A stretch of 64,000 bases of DNA from Paulownia fortunei. Taxonomy: Eukaryota > Streptophyta > Magnoliopsida > Lamiales > Paulowniaceae. The translations under genes were made by a program, and so were the position numbers. The stretch's first letter is position 1. Every line of letters starts with the position of its first letter. This document shows, piece after piece, positions 33,481 through 45,656 of this stretch. The notes under the pieces were generated by a model that was given only the letters and a program-made list of their open reading frames with translations, did not search any database and was not told the DNA's origin. Where the stretch lies: the NCBI GenBank assembly GCA_019321725.1, contig CM033108.1:8078060-8142059 (forward strand). Reading direction: 5' to 3'.

Positions 33481-35653
33481 GATCCTCTGCTCATTTTAAT
33501 TTCCTTTTCTGAATTTTTCTTTTTCTGGTAAGTTAAATAATGGTATATAAGAACAATAGCGATCAACTTTTAGATTATTTTGTTTAATTATATCTGCATT
33601 CATCCGATTTGCTATGCCAGTATCATAGTAATTTCATAAATTAAATTTATCCAAAACTTCAAAAGTAACGAAAATTATTTACTTTTAGTTCTAGTGAAAT
33701 CAATGAGCATTAGTTCTGCATTATCTTCTTTGTAGTATCTCTCTAAATTACCAAAAAAGAAAAGGAAAAAAGAAAACTTCTTTAGATTATTTGTTCTATT
33801 TTAAGGTTATAATTATTAACAGCTTATGCATCGTTATTTCACATTTCTCCACATTTTTTATATTTTTAACATTATGAGCAAATGTTTCTTCAATATTCCG
33901 AAATTGAGCAACAATCTTGGACTTATAATTTTTGTATTTCTCAATTTTCACTTAACTCAACAGTAAACATCTTTAAATACTTTTGTTCACTTAATTGGTA
34001 ATGTGAAAATGAAGGGGGGAAACAACAAAAAACAAGAGGTAGCGTTCGACTAATGTTTTGGCGTCCAAAAACATAATAAGCCATTGTTCCGTTTTATAAA
34101 ATCATAAAATTCATCAGCAAGGGGTTATTTTTTTTGGTGAATCAACTCATACATCACGTAAACTACATAAATCTATAAAATTATGTTTTTCAAATTCATT
34201 CAAAAAGGTTTCATTTTATTTCTTATTTTTTGGTGAACCAACTAATACATCACGTAAACTAGATAAATTGCTTCACTATATATCTAATTCATTCAATGAG
34301 CTACATAAATCTTCACTATCTAATTCATCAAATGAACTAAATACCAAAACTTAAGGAAAGTGTAAGATTAATCTAATATGGTCTTAGACCACACCAACAC
34401 TGCAATTGTTGGAAAGATTTGAACCTAAGATTTTGTATTATGAATGGTAGCCAATAGTATTAGAATTTAATAGAGATTTTGCCGAAAAAATAATTTTTTT
34501 CTATTTTAGAGTAAAGCGATCAAGTATTTCATAACATTAGTTATTAATTAACAATAAATTAACTGTGATCAATGAATAATTTACGAGTAACAACAATCAA
34601 TAACTAACTATTATAGAAATAGATAAATAACCACATATGTATATATATAGGATATCAAACCCAATACATCAAAGTTTTTAGATCAACTTTACTGCTCGCC
34701 TAAAATAATTTAGAGATCAAGATTTGAATGATAACAAATCTAACTTGAGTATACACATACATGCATACATATATATATATATGCATATATGTATGTCGCT
34801 TATGTTCTCACCATAGTGAATTATCGCTCATGTTAAGGGTCCTCGTGGGTCATCTGCAATTTTGGACTAGCATTCCTAGTAGTAGAAGTGATAGGTCATG
34901 CCGATGGGGGAACTTTTGTAGTTATCGATCCACTCTGTTGTCACTAGGCCTTCCCTTATATGGGGCATCATAGATGCTGTCTTGATACAGATTTTCCATA
35001 AACAACAAAATGGTGTGGTCTAATTATGGACCTCTCTGGGTCTTCGAGAATCACCTCCTCACCCTGAATTGATTGTGGATATGTTCTTGTTTATGGTATG
35101 AACAAACGATTAAGGGTATTATGGATTATCCCAAAAATAATCATTCAACACTTAAGTCAGAGCTAAAGTAAGAGATAGTAAGTTAAGGACAAATGACCAA
35201 TGTAGATAACCTTCTTTAAAATGATGAAAAATTGGGTAATTTATAGTTGAGTATTAGAGGGTTTTATATCCAAAGTAATATAGTGGGTGAACCGTTAGAG
35301 TTTCATGAGCCTGGACATTTGGATTGCCTCTAGTGGGCCTTTTGGACATCTTTGAGCTTATAGCATTATTTACTTTTCATTTGGGTTTTACGATTTAATA
35401 AAAGAAAATAAAAATGGAAATCAAAATTTCTTGTATTTTCATCCTTACAAAATAGGTTTTAATTTTTAAATAATTATGTCATTGAATATCATAATTAGAA
35501 AAAAAAATTAATGTACAAAGAAATATAATTATTCAACATTATATGTACAAAATCTTCACTTGCATTTTTAAAACTAAATTAAGAAAAAACTCTTTTATTA
35601 ATAATTTAATTACCCAAATGTGAGATCCAGAGTTAATCAACAACTAATATTAT
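33481..35653. other. Intergenic sequence, no gene recognised
   Basis: Mostly AT-rich noncoding sequence. A direct repeat containing ATACATCACGTAAACTA occurs near 34150 and 34248 (period about 97 bp), and an alternating AT/GCATAC microsatellite lies at 34750-34790. 34790-35100 is less AT-rich than its surroundings but shows no recognisable coding motif. Confidence 0.5.
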
Positions 35654-36329
35654 TGATGCATACCAAAGTTTTACGTACAAGAAATCTCAATCCAACCCCT
35701 TCAATCTTTGATCTTCGTCCAAGAACACCTACAAAATAAGGGGTTAGAGGAGTTGGGTGTTGCCCAACGAAAACCCTCCGATGCTTAAGTTAGTAAGACA
35801 CTTGGAGAATGATAGATAGTAAGAAATGCTGGAATGTAAAGTGTGTAAAAGTAAAACATACCTCAATAATGAATACCTTATATAGCCCACAAAATAAAAA
35901 AGTAATTAGATAAGAGAAGGATTCTATTATCTTGTTTAGATAAGCATAAAAAGATAAATAATCTCTTAGTTAAGTAGTTTATTTGAGGTAGGTAATCTCT
36001 TTCCTTATTAGATTAGTGAATAGAGTTATAATAGAAATCTAAGAGATGACCATGTTTATGGTCCACAACTCTTATTTTGAGAGCACCTTGAGGTTGCACC
36101 ACTACGTCAGCTCGGACCAATTCATTTAGACCCGACCTACCCGGATTAGCTTAGAAGAATCAGCTTAGCCCAAACATTTCCAACTCATACTACTAGCCAA
36201 ATTATCTAGCTCGGCTATAATCAGAGACTACTCAACTCAACCCATACCTGTTTGGATTACTCCAACCAAACTATCATCATTAGCCCAAACCTTAGGCCCA
36301 GTCATTTAAGCTAGATTTAGGGCACATCA
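35654..36329 (-). repeat. 3' LTR of Gypsy-2
   Basis: 676 bp. Read on the plus strand it starts TGATGCATACC and ends GGGCACATCA. It is collinear with 38822-39467, with shared blocks such as AAGAAATCTCAATCCAAC, CCTTATATAGCCCA (minus-strand TATATAAG box) and CCTTGAGGTTGCAC. Confidence 0.9.
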
Positions 36330-36343
36330 TCTAGTCTCTCCAC

Positions 36344-38804
36344 TCTACCTTAACTAAGGTAGTTAGGTTAGGTGGAGTAAGATATAATTTTTACCAAGCT
36401 GCTAAATTACATCACCAGATCACATACTCAAGTTAGCTCAAGGATTAGGGTTGATGTGGACAATGTGCCCCAAATTTAGAAATCATATTTCGAAAACCCT
36501 GCACCTTTTCAAATTTTGTACCCATCATTACTTTTCAAGAAACTGTGCTCACCGTGGTAGCTATTAAATAGTTGTCATTTCAACTGCCAAAAGAAATTTG
36601 GCCATCCATATGCTACGTAACTAAGCTCAATCAACAACTGGCATCCCCCATTCACCAAGATCATGCCCCTTTATCCTTCCCTATTTTATATAAAAAAAGA
36701 CACCCAAAGAAATTTCTTTTGCCCTCCTTACAAGTTTCAGAACATGAAATCCTCTCATGGCTTACTGCTTGTCGGTGACTAAAGTATCTCCAATTTTTTG
36801 GCGACTAAGGTCTGCTTCCACTAGGTATTTTCCTAACCCTATACCATTAAAAATACTCTTTTACCTTTCCATTTATCTTATTAACACTAACCACCAACTT
36901 TTTCCTCAATGATCAAACCATAATTGCTAGAAAATCCTTCCTTGAAACACTAAATTATGTCCAGTCTAATAGCTCTATCTCTCTTTATATCCGCTCCAGC
37001 CCTCTAGGCAAAGCTAGAAACTAAATTCTAATAATAGCCCAATTTTCCCATTGTATGGAGGAATTTGAGTCATATAGTTCATCTCTTTCCTTGAGATAGT
37101 GAAAAAAGCCTTAGGAAAAACATATAAATTCCTTAAGATTATGATATAATAGTACCCAATAAACATGACCATCCTCATCGTCCACCCCAGGTTTTCTGTC
37201 CATTTATGTAGCTCAAATGGAGGGTGGACTCAAGTTTCCAATGCCCAACTTGTAGAAAAATATCTCTACTTGGTTTCACATCTCTCGTAACCAACTTGCC
37301 CCCAACTTTTGTCATTTTATGGTTGGATTTTCTATGCTCTTTCAGTATTTAGGGGAAAAGCTAATGTTGAGATCTCCCACTCCTATTTTGATGCCAAAAC
37401 CTACAGTCCAGGCCTATTCTACGTCACTTTGTGAATAATGTGAAGTTCTTAGTCCATTACCCCAACTAGAACAAGGCCTGGAAAAAGAGCTACTTTTTCA
37501 TCTCTTTCCCTACCACCCGAGGATTCCCGATCTGAATGTCTATCATATGGCTATAATCATTATATAATTTACAAAATAGGTCTGAATTAGGCTTCATAGG
37601 TGACTGTCAGGACCTAAGATCGGGGTGCCACCAGGGGAGTAAAATGTTCAAATTTCCAAGGCCAACTTTGGGGTCCACTTGTCACCTCAGTCATCTATTT
37701 CTTAGAAGAACTTCACTCAGTTCCTTTTTCATTTTTTTACTTCTTCCCCACCTCATCTTTTTTCATCATCTCGGCCTTCTCTATGTTAAGGCACTTCTCT
37801 ACTTGGGCTAATAGGCCATTGAAACTCTTAGCTAATTTTTTGGCTAGTGACCTAAAGAACTCCCCATCCTAGAGATCTTAAGGTAAGGCATTAGAGAGCA
37901 CGTCCTGATAGCTAAGAGAACCTCTAGAGTGACAGTTGTGAATCTCCTAACGTAGCTTCTCAATGTCTTGCCTTTCTTTTGTCATAGGCTAAGGAGTGTT
38001 AATGATGTTTTTTTTTTGTACTTCTTTGAGCTAGCAAAGTGGTGCAAAAATGCTAAACTAAAATCCTCAAAAGAGTGGATGGAGTTAGGATGGGCAGATT
38101 AAACCACTATTGGGTAGACTTGGCTAAAGTGGACAAAAACAATCTGCACTTCTCTCCATTAGAATACCAAGATTAAAGGGCAGAATTCATGAACCTACAT
38201 AAGTGGTCCCATAGATTGGAGGTCCTATCGTACTCATAGTTTAAAGCTCTGAAGTTAGCGGGTAGGTCATCGCAATCGCCTGTTCATAAATAGAATTCCC
38301 TCTTTTAGATTGTGGCGTTACTTGCTATTTTTCTTTATGTCTCTCTCATCTCTCTGTGAAGATCATATACCCTACCAGATAAGTTGAGGTGATCCTTCAA
38401 CCCAACCCTACCATGATAGATAGAGGTATGTCTTTCCTCTCGTGGCACGTTCATCAGGTTACTTTCATCAACTCAAAGTGGAGGTGGCAAGTTGATCCCT
38501 TCTTTCTACTACAAGGCCTCGTTGACAGTGACACTCCCCAAGCCTACCAATTGCTCCATTGCAAACTGCCCTTGCCCTACCAGAGTGAATTCTGGTAGGG
38601 CATTCACATAGGGAGTAGAAGTATGGCGGTAAGGAGGAGCAGCTAGAGTATCCTAAGCAGGCCTTCCCCTTCACCAACAATCTATTCTTCATAATTTTGG
38701 CCCTGTTCAGATTTTGTTGTGGTCCTTTTACATGATTCTACTATAGATTACATCCCTTTGTGCACCATTAATGGCCATATTATCATGTCTCAACTTAAAT
38801 TTTT
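36344..38804 (-). pseudogene. Gypsy-2 internal region with decayed gag
   Basis: On the minus strand, between about 38760 and 37600, fragments show a retrotransposon gag: WDHLCRFMNSAL near 38190-38270 and the capsid C-terminal motif ALRSYVRRFTTVTLEV at about 37900-37960, separated by stops. This is the capsid type found in Tat/Ogre-like plant gypsy elements (inference). Nothing resembling a zinc knuckle, protease or pol is seen. The remaining interior toward 36344 has no recognised coding sequence. Confidence 0.65.
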
Positions 38805-38821
38805 CCATAGATAGCGCCACT
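38805..38821 (-). other. Primer binding site of Gypsy-2
   Basis: The minus strand reads AGTGGCGCTATCTATGG directly inside the 5' LTR. It is close to the TGGCGCCGTCTGTGG type used by many plant gypsy elements. Confidence 0.65.
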
Positions 38822-39467
38822 TGATGTATACAAAAATTATACATACCAAGAAATCTCAATCCAACACCTTCAATCTATCATAGGGGTTAGTGGTGCTAGG
38901 GGTTGCCCAACAAAAATCCTCCGATATTTAAGTTAATTAGAGACTTGGAGAATGATCAAAAGTATAGAATACTGGAATGTAAAGTGAGTTTGAGTAAAAC
39001 ATACCTCAATAATGAAGATCTTATATAGCCCATAAGATAAGCATAAAAAGACCAATCATCATTTAGTTTAAGTAGCTTATTTGAGGTAGTTAATCTCTTT
39101 TCTTATTGGATCAATAAATAGAGTTATAATAGAACTTTAAGAGATGACCAAGTTTCTTATCCACAGCACTTGTTGGAAGAGTGCCTTGAGGTTGCACTAT
39201 ATTGGTCAACTTGGACCCGACCTACTCAGATTAACTTAGAATCAGCTCGGCCCAAACATTGTCCAACTCACACTTCTAGCCAAATCATCCAACTCGATTA
39301 TAATTAGAGACTACTCCGCTCAACCCACACATGTTCAGGTCAGTCCAATCAAACTATCACTACTATTTGACAGTCATTGAACTCAATCAAGACACAAGCC
39401 CTATTATTTAGTATGATAACTTAAATCCCTTATGCCCAATTATTCAGGACAAATTTAGGTCACATCA
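38822..39467 (-). repeat. 5' LTR of Gypsy-2
   Basis: 646 bp. On the plus strand it starts TGATGTATAC and ends GGTCACATCA, matching 35654-36329. A minus-strand GGCTATATAAG promoter box lies near 39023-39033. Confidence 0.9.
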
Positions 39468-39669
39468 ACTATATTTGGACTTTCTATTTTGGTGAGGAAA
39501 AAAAAAACAAAAAAGTATTAGAAATACAGCACAAATTACAATCATTTGAAACGAGAACCTTAATATTTTCCTCATTAAAACACAAGGACCAAACATAGAA
39601 TAAAAGTTGTCATTGAGTTCACTTCGGTGCATATGGTCCAAGAAATTGACCTTAACTTACTCTGTCGAT

Positions 39670-39939
39670 GCTTATAAAATTATCCTTGGTTTGAACAATA
39701 TGAATTATTTTTCTCAAGGCTAGAAAGTTATTACTTTATTTTAAAATAAATAGTTTTAAGTCGTGCTTCATCTTTTAAGTGCAATTTCTTAGAGTAGTGT
39801 TTATGCTTATAAAATTAACCATGGTTGGAACAATATGAATTATTTTTCTCAAAGCTAGAAAGTTCATACTTGATTTGAAAATATATAATTTTTATAAGAG
39901 CTTAATTTTACAAGCGTAATTTATTAGAGCAGTGACTGA
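39670..39939. repeat. Tandem duplication, about 135 bp x 2
   Basis: The unit starting GCTTATAAAATTA occurs at 39670 and 39805. The best-kept part is GAACAATATGAATTATTTTT. Copies have diverged by scattered substitutions. Confidence 0.85.
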
Positions 39940-41909
39940 TAAACCAATTAAATTGATAATGTTTATACTTTTATAAGGAACATTATTTTTCGATTAAAAT
40001 CAATAAATAATTAAAAACATTCCAATCGATGTAGATAGATGCATGAAAGAAGTATTGCATTCATCATTAGGGCAAAAAGATGGACAAGTTTGAAACTTTA
40101 TACTTTAGGCAAAAGCCCGACATGTATATAAACAGCGAGTAGACATTGTGAGGGCCCTTCCCTGCCTCATGGATTATGAGCTAGGAATAGGATCTCCACC
40201 AGCTGATTACATGAATGGAATTTCGTGTTAAACTATGATAATAATTTACGTTTGAACTGAGATCCCTCATTATGGATGGAAATACGGCACCGTTTGCAAC
40301 CCTATTTTCATTAAAGTTACATTCTATATTTTGAAAGCTTATATGTTTCATTTTCAAAGAATTTACTCTATATTTCAAAATATACTCTTTATCACATTTT
40401 TGAAATTAAATAAACATAACATATATTTTTTTTTTTAAATCAACAATTGATCAAACTTTAATATGCCTTTTTTTCACAAAAAAGACTCTGAATCATTTCC
40501 TAAACAAATAGAACCACGCACAAATATTCTCAGTTTATTAAATTTAGAGAGGCACAGAGGATAGCAGGACTATAGTATTTGTCTAAGTGTTTTTTTTTTT
40601 TTTTCAGTGTAAACGCTCCATTTGGATTCTTCTTAGGAAATATTGTCATTTTGGTGAAAATGTGAATTCAAAAGTTGAAAATACAGTGCAGTCAGAACCT
40701 GTTTCAAAATTGATGAAAATAAGAAAATATGGTTGGTTTACTTATTTTTTGATGTCTAAATAGAATTTTTTTTAAAAAAATAAAAGGATATATTTGCATT
40801 CATTTTTTCAACATAATTCCATATTTTCAATCCAAAACAAGTGTCTTTTTTTTCACTTTTTGTGATCGTTTTCTAACAATAATTTCAAAAAACAACACAC
40901 ATATATACTTAACCATCGTTTCAAAGTCTACACCATATTTTTCAAAAAGTCAGGCTCGATTTTTATTGTCACAGTAAAAAATATATATTTATTAAAAGTA
41001 AATTAGCAAATCAATAATGGATCAAATATTGCAGTTTACTAATCCATACGCATTTCAATTTTTGTAAAAGAAATTGAGGGGACATTGCAAAAGATTTTCA
41101 CAAAGTACTTTCAGAAAAACGTAACCAGAAAAATAAATACAAACACAGTGAGCCTTGTTTTCTGAAAACAAGTAATAAAGAGTACCAGTACTGTTCTGAT
41201 CAAAATCCTTTCTCAAAATGCAATACAGATATTTGAAAAATATGATGTAGGCTTTGAAAATATGTGCTTTTTATTGTTTAATAATGTTAGAATGATTTAG
41301 AAAATAAGAAAAACAATACTTTTTCAGACTAACAATGCAAAAATATTTTAATACAATGTAAATCTAAACAAACATATTTCCAAAAAGTAATACCAAACTC
41401 AGCCGGAATTTCTCTTAATGTTCTTCTGGTTTAGGAATTAGATTTGGGTTTTGGGGTTCATAAGGAATTATCTCTATATATTTCATGCATAACATTGTAA
41501 ATTTATTTTACTTTTACCTACTTGAAGTCAACCTACCTTTCCTCACACTCGGTTTGAATTTTTAACATAAGCATTAACCTTCAGTTGAAATTTTATTTGG
41601 TTTGATATATCTTCATACTGAATTCAATTTAAAAATTATCAACTCGAACTTGAGAGAGTTAAAATTGACTTAAATTTAGTGACAATCCTCCTTAAAATTA
41701 AAAGTCTACGAATCATAAAATATACACATAATTAGTGCACTGCCCAAAAAAGGTTAATTTACTCTCATTTTGTAATAGAAATCCTTTAATTAAGAACTGC
41801 AATCATCATCAAATTAGGGAATAAACGATTTTCAGAAGTTATAGCAAAAAGAAGAGGATTTAATTGAGCTGAGATGATGTAGATGCAGGAGTTCTTCCCA
41901 AGAGTGCTA

Positions 41910-41911
<2 letters not shown>

Positions 41912-41942
<31 letters not shown>
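41912..41942. repeat. (AT)n microsatellite
   Basis: A perfect alternating AT run of about 30 bp, just outside the foldback element. Confidence 0.95.
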
Positions 41943-41944
<2 letters not shown>

Positions 41945-42187
41945 TGAATCAATTACATGCATTATTTAATATAAAGGAGAAGATTTACATTATTATAGCA
42001 AAATTATTTTGGGCTGCACGTATAATTCCCTTGAATATTAATGTAATTGCTGTTTGGGATTGCGAAATTTTAGTTCTAAAATTATAAAAAATGGGTAACC
42101 AAGATTGTCCTAGACCAAAATGCAGTCACCAGATACTAAAGTTACAAGAGGGTAGGTAATTAATTAAGATAAAAAATATCAATCTTA

Positions 42188-43051
42188 TGTTAGAAATTAT
42201 GGGCCTGTGAATTAAAAAAGTCTCCAATGTATAAGAAAACCTTAAAAGCGTTCAAATGTATTTTTTAGTATCCCACATGAAAAGGAGAAATCAAGTTAGT
42301 CTGTTTATAAAAAAATGCACTTGATATAGGAGGAAAGTTGTGAACTCCTTATGATGTATTTTAAATGACCTGATGCTAGTTTAAGAAGTTACGACGGTGG
42401 TCATACAATACGAGCGCGCACACACACCTAATCTGAGCATGCACACACACCTCATGATGCTAGTTCAAGAAGCTACGATGGTGGTCACACAACCCAAGTA
42501 CGCACACACACCTCATGATGCTAGTTCAAGAAGCTACGATGGTGGTCACACAACCCAAGCACACACATACACCTCATAAAGGTTGCATTGAGTGCTTTGG
42601 AGACGCATTTTACATTATGATTTGACACATTCATCCAGTTGCGAAGGTGTGTATAGTAAGAAAAGAATCTTTAATTATTTTCGAGTTTCTTGTTATTCTT
42701 CTTTTATCAAATATACAATCGAGTTTTTAGTTCTCTTCCTCCTTTATAATCTTTTTAAATAATCTTTAATTATTTTCAAGTTTCTTGTTATTCTTTAAAG
42801 AATAACATAATTGAGTTTTTGTTCGTCAGACAAGATTAATATAGTGTTACTAATTCTTATAAAAGTGTTGTATTCGCCAAATAATATTAATATAGTATTG
42901 TACTAATTTTTGTAAAAATATTATATATTAAAATCGTTCAAGTTCTTATTAACACTTCATGAAATTTATTTTAAAAAGATTTATTTTATGCATACCTTAC
43001 TTCATTCCGATTTTACTAAATTTCCAAATCTCTTTTCCACAAACACCACCA
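42188..43051 (+). mobile_element. Solo LTR of a Ty1/copia-type element
   Basis: Begins TGTTAGAAATTATGGG and ends CACCACCA, with a perfect 5-bp target duplication TCTTA at 42183-42187 and 43052-43056. It carries a plant-LTR-like box GTATCCCACATGAAAAGGAG at about 42269-42288 and a TATA-like GTTTATAAAA near 42302. There is no internal region, so it probably arose by LTR-LTR recombination. It holds a 61-bp tandem array (42371-42580). Confidence 0.85.
42371..42580 (+). repeat. Tandem minisatellite, about 61-bp unit, three copies
   Basis: Units start TGATGCTAGTT at 42371, 42455 and 42516, each with AAG(A/C)TACGA(T/C)GGTGGTC and ending in an ACACACACAC run. The last two are nearly identical; the first is diverged and separated by an extra CA-rich piece. 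The 60-codon open frame across it is a by-product of the repeat. Confidence 0.9.
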
Positions 43052-43748
43052 TCTTAAATTCAAGCAATGGCACCTTTCAAAAAATGGACTGGAGCTAACT
43101 ATTATTTTAAAATATATTTCCTGGCCAATTACTTAAGTTTAAGATATCATGTAATTTTGGACACGGACATATCCCATGTTATTAATTACTCCAATTAATA
43201 TTGATTGGTAGTATTTTTATCAACAACTAGTTAGCAATGAACAATGAATTATTAATAATCATCAATAATGAACAATTAACTAATCAACTAATCAACTACA
43301 ATAATAGTAAATTAACACCCACAATTTTGGTACAATTAGAATAAAAAACTCCTAATTTTAGGACCACAATTTTATCATTTAAACAAAAAAATCTTATTGG
43401 CTGAAGAGTACTACCAGTCAATATTAATTTGGAGTAATTAATAATAGGGCTAATGTCCTTGTCCAAAAGTACATGATTTAACTTAAATAGTAGCTAACTC
43501 CAGTCCATTTTGAAAGATGCCATTGCTTGATTTTAAGATTGATATTTTTTAAACTTAATTAATTACCTACTCTCTTTTAACTTTAGTATCTGGCAACTGC
43601 ATTTTGGTCTAGGACAATTTTGGTTAGCTATTTTTTAAAATTTGTAATTAAAATTTCGCAACCCCAAACAGCAATTACATTATTAAGGGGAACTATACGT
43701 GCAGGCCCAAATAGTTTTGCTATAAATATGTAAATCTTCTCCTTTATT

Positions 43749-45576
43749 CTAACTCATTAATTGGTAGAGCTTGTAAAGATTATTTGGGGAAAATATTTAA
43801 AGATCTCTTAAAATAATTTTTTATATGAAAAATTTCGTGACATAATTTTTAATTTAAGAATCTATTTCCACAAAATTTTCATTCGGAAAAACCCAACCAC
43901 TAACTTTTAAATTAACAACATTTAAGATTTTATAATTTTCAGATTAAATTACCCTTAACTTCTTAAATTAACAAAATCTATTTTGGGGGTCTGTTAGTAA
44001 TTTTATATATTTGAAAATTCAATTTGTAAGATTGGAGTTTTAAACTAGTCGTGTGTTATCAGACAAATAACTAGAATAAAAACAGAAAGTAGAAAGAATT
44101 GCATTTGGGCGAAAGCCTATTATAACTTTCAAATTACTTCAAATACACATAATATTGAAAATGAAATTTTTATCTTCTCAAAATATAATTTTGTGTTTTC
44201 TTTTCCATTTTTTTTTTCCTGGTTGGGAAGTAAGAAACTTGCGTTAAGTCTGCCTGCAAGTGCTTCCTCATGCTATCAGTTCAATTCTTCGAAATTAAAT
44301 AAGCAAAAATATGTGAGAAACCCCTATATATCAGGCAATAAATTGAGCTGTTTTATTTATTTATTTAATTATTTATATAGCATCACTTCTCTTAAAACAA
44401 AAATAACAAAAAAAGAAAAAAAAAAGTGAATAAATAATGGTTGGTTGATGATTGATGGGCATAAGAAAATTAGGAATAGCCCATAAATACTCTCTGGAAG
44501 TACATGGCTCAAGATTTTGACCGATGTAATGGAAATTAAAGCTAGCTTTGCTACCAAATAGAATGGCAAAAACCCAAGTAATCTGAAACTAGGGTTTCTA
44601 ATATTAAGAAGCAAACGTGCATCAACGCAGTCCATTCATTTTAAAACTGTACAAACAATATTATAATTAGCCAGTTCAAAATATGATAAATTAAGCACAT
44701 TGGTGGAAGTGTTAAGGCTTTGAGATTATATGAGGGACCACTTGTCCCATTATCAACTTAAACTTTTTAGGGTTTTCATTTGTCAAAATTCTTTGCTTTC
44801 CCAAAAATAAGACTCCTCTTAGTCAGATATAATTGATTGGGCCTGCTTTCAATACACACAGAATTACGATTATGCCACATTAGCAACAATAAAGAAGTGG
44901 TATAGTTGTAGTCATATTAAGATCGAATAAATAAGTACTATGGTTATAGTCGTCTTATGCACTAACATTGAATGTATGATGAAATTATGTCTTTCAATTT
45001 TTTGTATTTCGTAGATTTTGATAGGTTTCATCTATAATTTAAAAAAGCCTATAATATTCGAATAGATTTAGGTTCCGAATCGCTCTCCAAAAGTTAGGTT
45101 GATATGCCCTAGCTGCATTTTGATATATATCATACATTGTGGCATCAATAATTAGGTTTCCTATAGTACTATTGAGTTGAAAATTGCATAAGTTCTCATT
45201 GCTTCTCTCCACTAACTTCTGCGGATCAAAATAAAATAATATTAAAACGGAATTGCAAACTCTTTACCCCTATAGATTCCATAGCCCCTAAACTTAAACA
45301 GCTACAAAGATAAAACAAAGTAAAATTTGTATGTACTACCAAGAAAGGGCACTTCTCATAAGAGCCAATGACATGACCTACATATTGCTAATGCTTTAAC
45401 CACCAAGTTATGCCTCCCAGCCAATGGAGTCACAAGAATACACATATTAGATTTATTAAGTGCATTTGCGAGATACTAATAAAATGATTTAGATCATTGG
45501 TGATGATCAAGCGAGTGTATATTTACGAACGTGTTAGATTTAAGATACGTGATTGCTGCAAACGTGTATAAATTAC
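43749..45576. other. Region upstream of the NF-YB gene, no other gene recognised
   Basis: AT-rich sequence. Short open frames near 44193-44635 are Phe/Leu-rich and show no family signature. The last 1-2 kb should contain the NF-YB promoter, but apart from the TATA box I cannot assign elements with confidence. Confidence 0.5.
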
Positions 45577-45584
45577 TATAAAAG
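45577..45584 (+). promoter_or_regulatory. TATA box of the NF-YB gene
   Basis: TATAAAAG lies 73 bp upstream of the ATG at 45657. With the usual 30-bp spacing, transcription would start near 45610, leaving a short 5' leader of about 45 nt. Confidence 0.7.
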
Positions 45585-45656
45585 GGTCAATTACAAAAAC
45601 GACGTGTCTGTTTTATCAATAAAAAGAAGATCTAATCAGATCATCTAGTCTTAGAA

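Larger units (their letters stand above)
35654..39467 (-). mobile_element. Non-autonomous LTR retrotransposon (Gypsy-2), gag only
   Basis: A complete 3.8-kb minus-strand element: 5' LTR 38822-39467, primer site about 38805-38821, a gag relic, a purine-rich tract at about 36330-36343 and 3' LTR 35654-36329. Flanking 5-mers ATTAT (35649-35653) and ACTAT (39468-39472) differ by one transition, consistent with a target duplication. There is no protease, RT, RNase H or integrase, and the internal region (2.5 kb) is too short for them. This matches gag-only non-autonomous gypsy relatives that must borrow pol from a partner; no such partner is visible in this window. Confidence 0.8.
39473..41970. 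other. Intergenic sequence, no gene recognised
   Basis: AT-rich and noncoding. It contains a 135-bp tandem duplication (39670-39939) and, at its right end, an (AT)n run at 41912-41942. Confidence 0.55.
41971..43748. mobile_element. Foldback (long inverted-repeat) element, one arm split by a solo LTR
   Basis: The left arm (41971-42187 plus 43057-about 43205) is the reverse complement of the right arm (about 43405-43748). Paired landmarks are AAAGGAGAAGATTTACAT with ATGTAAATCTTCTCCTTT, GTCCTAGACCAAAATGCAGT with CTGCATTTTGGTCTAGGAC, and CAAGCAATGGCA with TGCCATTGCTTG. The loop is about 195 bp. The left arm is interrupted exactly by the 864-bp insertion at 42188-43051 and has one extra 27-bp stretch near 43107. 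Without the insertion the element is about 0.9 kb. Long-TIR non-autonomous elements of this kind are usually MULE or foldback types; no target duplication was resolved. Confidence 0.8.

Noticed and set aside
38389..38692. Short frames on both strands inside Gypsy-2
   Set aside because: They are fragments within the decayed gag interval without motifs of their own.
42397..42579. 60-codon frame with repeated HTPHDASSRSYDGGH-like units
   Set aside because: It is a direct result of the 61-bp minisatellite in the solo LTR; no start context or family.
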